Assembly: GCA_026982215.1 (NCBI GenBank)
Contig: JALSHN010000248.1
Coordinates: 1-15,931 of the forward strand
Reading direction: 5' to 3'
Source of the DNA: Gammaproteobacteria bacterium
GTDB taxonomy: Bacteria > Pseudomonadota > Gammaproteobacteria > S012-40
DNA: 15,931 nucleotides
Position 1 is the stretch's first letter. Every line of letters begins with the position of its first letter. Below, one piece after another: positions 1 to 6,618 of the stretch. Position numbers and translations under genes: made by a program. The notes beneath the pieces are model-generated. The model did not search any database, was not told the DNA's origin, and saw nothing but the letters and a program-made list of their open reading frames with translations.

Positions 1-1073
1 CTCCGTTCGCACGCGGCCTGGAGGTACCCCCGCGCCTTGCCCCACAGCTGCAAGGCCATGCACAAACGCCCCAGGGTGAGATGCAGCACCGGGTCGTGCT
101 CATGGGCCTTGCGCCACCCCTCGGCCCGTTTGAGGCGCTGTTTGACATCCGGTCCGTTCACCAAGCCGTAGAGATAGACTAGCCGGGCCGACCAGGCCCG
201 TTCCAGGGCGTCCCCCAGCAACGCGGCCACCACCATCCCTTCGCCCCCTTCGATGAGGGCGCTGGCATAACGCCCCAGCACTGCTTCCTGGTAACGCAGC
301 TCCCGCGGCATCTGTGCCCACACCCGGTGGAGACGATCCAAATCCCCCCGTTCGGCATACCGTTCGATGAGCACGGAAAAGACCCGCTGCTCCAACTGCT
401 CCAATGCCTCCTCATCCAACACCTTGCGCCGACGAAGTTCAGGCAACAGGCGAACCAGGGCCTCCCAGTCCTCCAGTTGTTGGAGCAACTCGGCCAACAG
501 GCGCAACACCTGGGTATTTTTTGGGGCCTTGTCGCGCAAATGGCGCAGCGTGGCCAAAGCAGCCTCCCCCTGGCCGGCGGCCATCTGCAGACGCGCCTGC
601 ACCAGCGCGATGGCCACCGCCGCCTTGGGGGCCCGCGCCAAGGCCCGACGCAGATAGTCGTCACGCCGGTCCAAGGCACCCTGTTCCTGGGCGGCCCAGG
701 CGGCGGCGAGATAAAACACCACCGGGGTGGCGCTGTCCTCGGCACGGGAAGCCAGGGCCCGCTCGGCACGGCGGAAATCCCCCTCCACTTCGGCCACCAA
801 GCCCTGCTCCAGGGCCCGCTCGGCCTTCTTCTCCCGACTCCGTTCACGGTGCTTGGCCATCAGGCGGGGCGACACCCTCACGCCGTGCCACAAACGCAAC
901 AGGAAATACAACAGGGCGAAGGCGGCCATGAACAACAGCCCGAATACTGCCAGGGGCATCTCCACCGTCCAGTGGCCGTAACCGATGAGGACGTAACCGC
1001 GGTCGTAGCGCAGCCCCAAGGCCACGGCCACGCCCACCAGCAGGATCAGGGCGATTCCGAGGATGCGTTTCAC
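1..1073 (-). CDS. hemY: HemY, heme-biosynthesis-associated TPR membrane protein (C-terminus cut by window edge)
   Basis: About 357 residues are visible; the 3' end lies beyond base 1. Two hydrophobic segments open the protein (about residues 4-20 and 41-61), followed by a long helical region that reads as tetratricopeptide repeats, as in the HemY family. Near the edge is the recognisable stretch LGRLCMALQLWGKARGYLQ, typical of HemY TPRs. The start is GTG at 1073-1071, and this GTGA overlaps the hemX stop by 4 bases, so translation is probably coupled. HemY is an inner-membrane protein encoded last in hemCDXY operons of gammaproteobacteria. Its biochemical role is not firmly established; by family knowledge it is thought to help late porphyrin or heme synthesis and is not the protoporphyrinogen oxidase called HemY in Bacillus. 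The family is about 390-400 residues, so roughly 40 are missing. Confidence 0.93.
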   Translation of the reverse strand, partial: MKRILGIALILLVGVAVALGLRYDRGYVLIGYGHWTVEMPLAVFGLLFMAAFALLYFLLRLWHGVRVSPRLMAKHRERSREKKAERALEQGLVAEVEGDFRRAERALASRAEDSATPVVFYLAAAWAAQEQGALDRRDDYLRRALARAPKAAVAIALVQARLQMAAGQGEAALATLRHLRDKAPKNTQVLRLLAELLQQLEDWEALVRLLPELRRRKVLDEEALEQLEQRVFSVLIERYAERGDLDRLHRVWAQMPRELRYQEAVLGRYASALIEGGEGMVVAALLGDALERAWSARLVYLYGLVNGPDVKQRLKRAEGWRKAHEHDPVLHLTLGRLCMALQLWGKARGYLQAACER

Positions 1074-2419
1074 GGCCCCGCCTCCTCACCAACGGCGCCC
1101 CCCCCCACCTCTGCCTTCGCCGTCCGTAACAGACGCAGCGACTCAGAGAGGTCGGGGTAGCTCACCGTGATCTCCATGGCGGCCAGCTCTTGCAAGGCCG
1201 TCACCACCGCCTGGGTGGCGGACGACTGGGCCTCGAAATATTGCCCCACCAAACGGGCGCTGCGCTCCAGGGCGGCGCGGTAGAGTGCCTGATCACCGCG
1301 CACCAGCGCGGCCCGAGCCACCTCCAACTCCAGCATCAGGGCCTGACGCAACGCGGCCACTCGATCCGGGGCCAGCAACGGCGCCACCGGTTGTTCGTTG
1401 TAACGCACCACCACCAAGCTCTGCAGTGTCTCCTTGATCCGGCTCCAGGCCTGCTCCCACCACGGCCCCTCACCCACCGGGCGCTCCTCCAGGCCGGCGG
1501 CCGGCGCCGTCAATGGCTCCGGGGGCAGGTAACGCCGTGCCAGGGGCAGATCCTGCATCCGCCCCGCCAGCGCCTCCAAACGGGCCGCCAGACCGGCCAG
1601 ATCCAGACGCGGCATCCCTTCCAAAGCGGCCACCTCACGGGCAATGGCCTGGCGCACCGGCTGCAATGCCGGATCATCGATGGCGGCCAGACGCGAATCC
1701 GCCGCCCGCAACGCCGCCAACGCGGTATCGGGGTCATGGGCCAACTGCAAACGCTCATTGGCCAGACGCAGCAGATATTCCGCCTCGGCCAGGATCCAAT
1801 CCACGCTGGAACGGCCCATCCGCTGATAGAGGCGATCCATCGCCGCCTTCAGCCGCGCCTCGCTGGCCTGCTGACGCGAGGCGATGTCGTTCAGCCGCTG
1901 TTCCACCCGCCCCTCCAGCTCCGTCAGCCCCTCCAGGCGCTGGGCCAAGGCCTGCAGTTCGTCACGGGCAGCGAAGGCCGCGAGGCGTTGCTCCAATCCA
2001 CGCTCCAGCTCCACCAAGCGGCTCTCCAGCCGCTGAGCGCGCTGTTGATCCTGCAACCAGAACCAACCGCCAGCGCCGCCCAATACCACGGTCAGCAACA
2101 AGGCCAGCACGGCCACGAACCAAGCCCCGCGTCCGCCCCGGGGACGGGTGGACTCCGAGGGCGGAGGCGGGGCCGCACCCGTCACGGCCTCCTCGCGTCC
2201 CTCGTCGGGGGACTGTTTCTTGGATTGTCCCCCCCCTTTTTTCTTCCCCTTCGTGTTCTCGCCTTCGGCAGCCGACCCTGTTGGTTGGGCCGTCCGCGCC
2301 ACCTCTTCTCCCTGTTCAGGTGGCTGTCCAACCACGTCCTCCACCTGTTCCGCCTCCGCAGTCATCGGCGCGGTGTCCTCGCTTTTCCGCCCCTCGTCGT
2401 TTTTTCGTTTTTCACTCAT
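1070..2419 (-). CDS. hemX: HemX family membrane protein
   Basis: A 449-residue protein. Residues 1-98 are a charged, low-complexity, probably disordered cytoplasmic segment rich in E, K, G and P. A single transmembrane helix follows (about 99-121), then a predicted coiled coil (about 126-190) and a helical periplasmic domain containing SSVDWILAEAEYLLRLANER, the hallmark region of the HemX family. HemX is often annotated as a uroporphyrinogen-III methyltransferase, but no SAM-binding or CobA-like motif is visible, so that name is not supported. The likely role is a membrane scaffold or regulator of tetrapyrrole synthesis. The ATG at 2419 was chosen because it overlaps the hemD stop as ATGA and follows a purine-rich GAAAGG; an in-frame codon 33 bases upstream would lie inside hemD. 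The linker contains a run of 6 A plus 8 G on the coding strand. Confidence 0.92.
   Translation of the reverse strand: MSEKRKNDEGRKSEDTAPMTAEAEQVEDVVGQPPEQGEEVARTAQPTGSAAEGENTKGKKKGGGQSKKQSPDEGREEAVTGAAPPPPSESTRPRGGRGAWFVAVLALLLTVVLGGAGGWFWLQDQQRAQRLESRLVELERGLEQRLAAFAARDELQALAQRLEGLTELEGRVEQRLNDIASRQQASEARLKAAMDRLYQRMGRSSVDWILAEAEYLLRLANERLQLAHDPDTALAALRAADSRLAAIDDPALQPVRQAIAREVAALEGMPRLDLAGLAARLEALAGRMQDLPLARRYLPPEPLTAPAAGLEERPVGEGPWWEQAWSRIKETLQSLVVVRYNEQPVAPLLAPDRVAALRQALMLELEVARAALVRGDQALYRAALERSARLVGQYFEAQSSATQAVVTALQELAAMEITVSYPDLSESLRLLRTAKAEVGGGAVGEEAGP
2229..2242 (-). repeat. Homopolymer tract A6G8 in the hemX linker
   Basis: On the + strand there are 8 consecutive C (2229-2236) followed by 6 consecutive T (2237-2242). 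In hemX this reads AAA AAA GGG GGG GG, encoding Lys and Gly in the disordered segment before the membrane helix. Such tracts can slip during replication or transcription. A change of one base would frameshift hemX upstream of its membrane anchor. Confidence 0.85.
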
Positions 2420-3231
2420 ACTCGGCCTGCCCTTTCTCGTTTCCCGGCCCACGCCTCGACGGCCTCGAGGAGGGCCGCATCATCGGCACCCCGCGCCGTC
2501 ACCACCTCACCCCGCATACCCAAGTCACGGGCCAAGGCGGCCTGACGCTTCCCCACCACCACCAACGGCGTCTGCCGCAACCAACGCCGCCCCAGCTGCC
2601 CGACCATCTCGAACAGATTGGACAGCGCCTCCCCACTGGTAATGGTCACCAGATCGATCTCGTGGCGTGCCCAATGTCGCAGCAGCCGCCCCACATCGGC
2701 CTGGGGGCGGGCACGACGATAGGCCTCCCCGTATGTCACTTCCGCTCCGCGCCGACGCAAGGTCTCAGCGAGCAACTCCCGCCCGCCTTCGCCGCGGAAG
2801 ATCACCACCCGCTTGCCACCGACCGCCGCCTCCTGGAGTTCGGGCAAGGCCAACAATGCCTCGCTATCGGCCCGATGCGGCGGCACCACATCCACCGTCA
2901 CCCCCAGGCGACGCAGTTCACGGGCACTGCCGCGCCCCACCGCCGCCACCTGCAAGCCGACGGGCAGCCCGCCGCGACGCAGCCGGATCCGTCCCAGGGC
3001 GTGCTCCACGGCGTTGGGGCTGATGAAAATGGCGAGGTGGAAATGCTCCAAACGATCAATGATGTGGTCCAAAGCGGCGAGATCGCGCGGGGGGACGATC
3101 TCCAAGGCAGGAAAGGCGATGGGGCGGGCACCGCGGGCGGCCAGGGCCTCGATCAGGCCGTGCGCCTGATGCGCCGGGCGGGTCACCACCACCCCCAAGC
3201 CCCTGAGGCCCACCGCCTCACCCGCTGCCAT
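2416..3231 (-). CDS. hemD: Uroporphyrinogen-III synthase
   Basis: A 271-residue protein, close to the family's usual 245-270. HemD closes and inverts ring D of hydroxymethylbilane to give uroporphyrinogen III, in the cytosol. The fold is two alternating domains with poorly conserved sequence. Visible family landmarks are VVVTRP near the N-terminus (about 14-19), FISPNAV (about 69-75), AVGRGSARELRRLG (about 97-110), FRGEGGRELL (about 145-154), a tyrosine in EVTYGEAYRR (about 164-173) and TSGEALSNLF (about 198-207). The chosen ATG at 3231 overlaps the end of hemC by 14 bases; a GTG at 3213 (GLRGLGVVV) is an alternative that would avoid the overlap. The gene ends in a TGA shared with the hemX ATG. 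The order hemC-hemD is conserved and supports the call. Confidence 0.92.
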   Translation of the reverse strand: MAAGEAVGLRGLGVVVTRPAHQAHGLIEALAARGARPIAFPALEIVPPRDLAALDHIIDRLEHFHLAIFISPNAVEHALGRIRLRRGGLPVGLQVAAVGRGSARELRRLGVTVDVVPPHRADSEALLALPELQEAAVGGKRVVIFRGEGGRELLAETLRRRGAEVTYGEAYRRARPQADVGRLLRHWARHEIDLVTITSGEALSNLFEMVGQLGRRWLRQTPLVVVGKRQAALARDLGMRGEVVTARGADDAALLEAVEAWAGKRERAGRV

Positions 3232-4150
3232 ACACCGCCTCCAGGATCCGCCCCGCCCCCCGCCCGAGCAGATCCTCGGCCAGGGCCCGCCCCAGCAGCT
3301 CGGCATCGTCCGGGGTGCCGGCGATGTCCCCACGGATCACCTCGCGGCCATCCGGTGTCCCCACCAGCGCCCGCAGCAACAACACCCCCCGCTCGATGAC
3401 GGAGAAACCGGCGATGGGCACCTGGCACCCCCCCTCCAGACGATGATTCATCGCCCGCTCGGCGGCCACTCGCTGGGCCGTCTCGGGGTGATTCAACGGT
3501 GCCAGCAAATCCAAGATCGCCTGATCGTCGGCGCGACACTCGATACCCACCGCCCCCTGGCCCACCGCCGGCAGACTCTCCTCGGGGGAGAGGGCCTCGG
3601 TGATGCGGTCGGCGAGCCCCAGGCGTTTGAGCCCGGCACAGGCGAGCACGATGGCGTCGTACTCCCCGGCATCCAGTTTCCCCAAGCGGGTCCCCACGTT
3701 GCCACGCAGATCGCGTATCTCCAGATCGGGACGGGCGGCACGCAACTGGCACTGGCGACGCAGGCTGGAGGTGCCCACCACCGCCCCCTCGGGCAAGGCA
3801 TCCAGAGCGGGATAACGGTTGGAGACGAAGGCATCCCGGGGATCCTCCCGCTCACAGACCACCGCCAAAGTGAGGCCGGGTGGGAAATCCATGGGGACGT
3901 CCTTCATGGAGTGCACGGCGATGTCGGCGCGGCCGTCCAACATCCCTTGCTCCAGTTCCTTGACGAACAAGCCCTTGCCCCCCACCTTGGCCAACGGCGT
4001 ATCGAGGATCTTGTCCCCCTGGGTGACCATTTTCACCAGTTCCACCTCCAGGCCGGGATGGGCGGCACGCAGGCGCTCGGCGACGAACTCGGCCTGCCAC
4101 AGGGCCAAGGGGCTCTTACGAGTGGCGATGCGGATCTTCTCGACGGCCAT
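3218..4150 (-). CDS. hemC: Porphobilinogen deaminase (hydroxymethylbilane synthase)
   Basis: A 310-residue protein, the usual length. It condenses four porphobilinogens into hydroxymethylbilane in the cytosol. Key residues fall at positions matching the E. coli enzyme: R11 in TRKSPLALWQ, K83 and catalytic D84 in SMKDVP, R131-R132 in TSSLRRQ, R149 and R155 in DLRGNVGTRL, and C242 in EGGCQVPIAGF, which carries the dipyrromethane cofactor. The start at 4150 was chosen because homology begins with VEKIRIATRKSPLALW and GGGGA lies about 5 bases upstream; an in-frame extension to 4216 shows no family similarity. It is the first gene of hemCDXY, with a plausible sigma70 promoter just upstream, and is divergent from argH. 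Confidence 0.98.
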   Translation of the reverse strand: MAVEKIRIATRKSPLALWQAEFVAERLRAAHPGLEVELVKMVTQGDKILDTPLAKVGGKGLFVKELEQGMLDGRADIAVHSMKDVPMDFPPGLTLAVVCEREDPRDAFVSNRYPALDALPEGAVVGTSSLRRQCQLRAARPDLEIRDLRGNVGTRLGKLDAGEYDAIVLACAGLKRLGLADRITEALSPEESLPAVGQGAVGIECRADDQAILDLLAPLNHPETAQRVAAERAMNHRLEGGCQVPIAGFSVIERGVLLLRALVGTPDGREVIRGDIAGTPDDAELLGRALAEDLLGRGAGRILEAVYGSG

Positions 4151-4173
4151 GACATTCCCCGGGAAAAAGGTCA

Positions 4174-4202
4174 ATGCTAAGCCGCGCTCCCAGCGCTGGC
4201 AA
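4174..4202 (-). promoter_or_regulatory. Candidate sigma70 promoter of the hemCDXY operon
   Basis: On the minus strand TTGCCA (4202-4197) and TAGCAT (4179-4174) are separated by exactly 17 bases, matching the -35 consensus at 5/6 and the -10 at 4/6. Transcription would start near 4167, leaving a 5' leader of about 17 bases before the hemC ATG. No FNR-type or other operator was recognised nearby. Confidence 0.5.
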
Positions 4203-4226
4203 ATCCCTCTCGGCACCGCCTTACTT

Positions 4227-4232
4227 TATAAT
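4227..4232 (+). promoter_or_regulatory. Candidate -10 element of argH
   Basis: A perfect TATAAT lies 37 bases before the argH start, in the only AT-rich patch of the divergent region. There is no good -35 hexamer 16-18 bases upstream and no TGn extension. No ArgR-like palindrome was seen. It sits back-to-back with the candidate hemC promoter. Confidence 0.4.
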
Positions 4233-4269
4233 CTTTCCCTTTTCGCCGGCTTCAGCACCGAGGACACCC

Positions 4270-5667
<1,398 letters not shown>

Positions 5668-5668
5668 G

Positions 5669-6487
5669 TCACAGCAACACCGCACCCTCCCCCTGGCGCG
5701 CCTGCGCCAGGGCCTCCTCGGCCCGACTCAACAAGCGGCGCAGGTCATCGCCCCGATGCCACCCCGAGGCCCCGGCGAAGACCTGTAGCTGCAACCGGCT
5801 GCGTCCCTCCGGCTCCAGCAACGCCAAGCGCCGCACCAGTTTCCGCGCCAGCTCCAAGGCCGCCTCCGCCGGGGTCTCCGGCAACACCAGCAAAAACAGG
5901 CGTTCGGCGAAACGCCCCACCTGATCCACCCAGCGCAGCTGCTCACGCAAGGCCTGACCGGCGGCCAGCACCACCTCATCCACCCCAGCCTCCACTCCTT
6001 CCAGCAGACGCACCTCCCCCAGTTCCAACAAAATCACCGACAACGGATTGCCATAGCGACGGCTGCGGGAGACCTGCGAATCCAGCAATTGCATCAGCAT
6101 GGGCCGGTTGTACAAGCCGGTGAGCGGGTCACGCGTCTGTTGCGCCTCCAGGGCGCGCAGCAGCTCATGGCGATCCATCGCCGCCTGCCGCTCCCCCTCG
6201 GCATCGAGCAGATACACCGCATAGCGCCCATCCGGCAAGGTCACCGCGAAATGGCGCAGCCAACGGCCATCGCGTCCCTGGTAGAGATCCGCCTCCCCCA
6301 GCACCGGCCGCAAACCACGCTCCAACAGTCCCTCCAACGGTTCCCCAGGCTGTCCCTGCGCCTCCAACCAACGCTCGGCCTGGGCGTTGGCCCACAATAG
6401 GCGCCCCTCGGCATCGGCCAACAACAACGCCATCGGCGCCTGATGGCACAAGGCCTCCAGACCCTCGGGCGTGATCTCACCGGTCAT
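5669..6487 (-). CDS. PAS-like/degenerate GGDEF protein with intact RxxD I-site; probable c-di-GMP receptor, not a cyclase
   Basis: A 272-residue soluble protein with no signal peptide or membrane helix. Residues about 8-110 look like a PAS-type sensor (ALLLADAEGRLLWANAQAER, later LPDGRYAVYLLDAEGERQAA). From D120 (DPLTGLYNR) a GGDEF fold follows, but its active site is lost: the usual GGDEF is AERLF (194-198), and the metal-binding DxDxFKxxND region reads ELGEVRLLEG (155-164). In contrast RWVD (185-188), correctly spaced five residues before that site, preserves the RxxD inhibitory site that binds c-di-GMP in diguanylate cyclases. Degenerate GGDEF receptors such as PelD use this site, so a binding rather than synthetic role is inferred. 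The ATG at 6487 has GGGGGA at 9 bases; the ATG at 6493 is possible. It is divergent from cyaA and convergent with argH. Confidence 0.82.
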   Translation of the reverse strand: MTGEITPEGLEALCHQAPMALLLADAEGRLLWANAQAERWLEAQGQPGEPLEGLLERGLRPVLGEADLYQGRDGRWLRHFAVTLPDGRYAVYLLDAEGERQAAMDRHELLRALEAQQTRDPLTGLYNRPMLMQLLDSQVSRSRRYGNPLSVILLELGEVRLLEGVEAGVDEVVLAAGQALREQLRWVDQVGRFAERLFLLVLPETPAEAALELARKLVRRLALLEPEGRSRLQLQVFAGASGWHRGDDLRRLLSRAEEALAQARQGEGAVLL

Positions 6488-6593
6488 CCTCATCGATCCC
6501 CCACTCGGGCAACAGAATTCGTCGATTCGGCCGATATTACACCCGGCGCGCCCCATCCCTGACAAGGCGCCCTCCCCAACATCCCGCTGAGCC

Positions 6594-6599
6594 AGGAGG
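6594..6599 (+). promoter_or_regulatory. Ribosome binding site deciding the cyaA start
   Basis: A consensus AGGAGG ends 4 bases before a GTG codon at 6604. The spacing is a little short but no other strong site is nearby. Family similarity begins within the first residues (NPYGHIEDIRQRFVALN), so the GTG is the likely start. Confidence 0.7.
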
Positions 6600-6602
6600 C
6601 AA

Positions 6603-6618
6603 GGTGAGCTACGTCACC
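6603..6618. promoter_or_regulatory. CRP-like palindrome on the cyaA start codon
   Basis: The sequence is GGTGA, six bases (GCTACG), TCACC, containing the exact GTGA-N6-TCAC core of CRP/Vfr sites. Over the 22-base CRP consensus about 14 positions match. Its first GTG is the cyaA start codon. In E. coli cAMP-CRP represses cyaA from a site in its promoter, so feedback is plausible here, but coding constraint could also produce this match. Confidence 0.4.

Noticed and set aside
2229..2242. Programmed -1 frameshift site in hemX
   Set aside because: The A6G8 run is in register AAA AAA GGG GGG, so the X XXY YYZ heptamer is not in the right frame, and no downstream product would result.
1513..3399. 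Open frame of about 628 codons on the + strand across hemX, hemD and hemC
   Set aside because: Crosses three recognised genes on the other strand and is P/R/A-rich without motifs.
6511..6540. Sigma70 promoter for cyaA around the AT-rich patch
   Set aside because: Only 4/6 -10 matches (GATATT, TATTAC) without a -35 at 16-18 bases; too weak to call.
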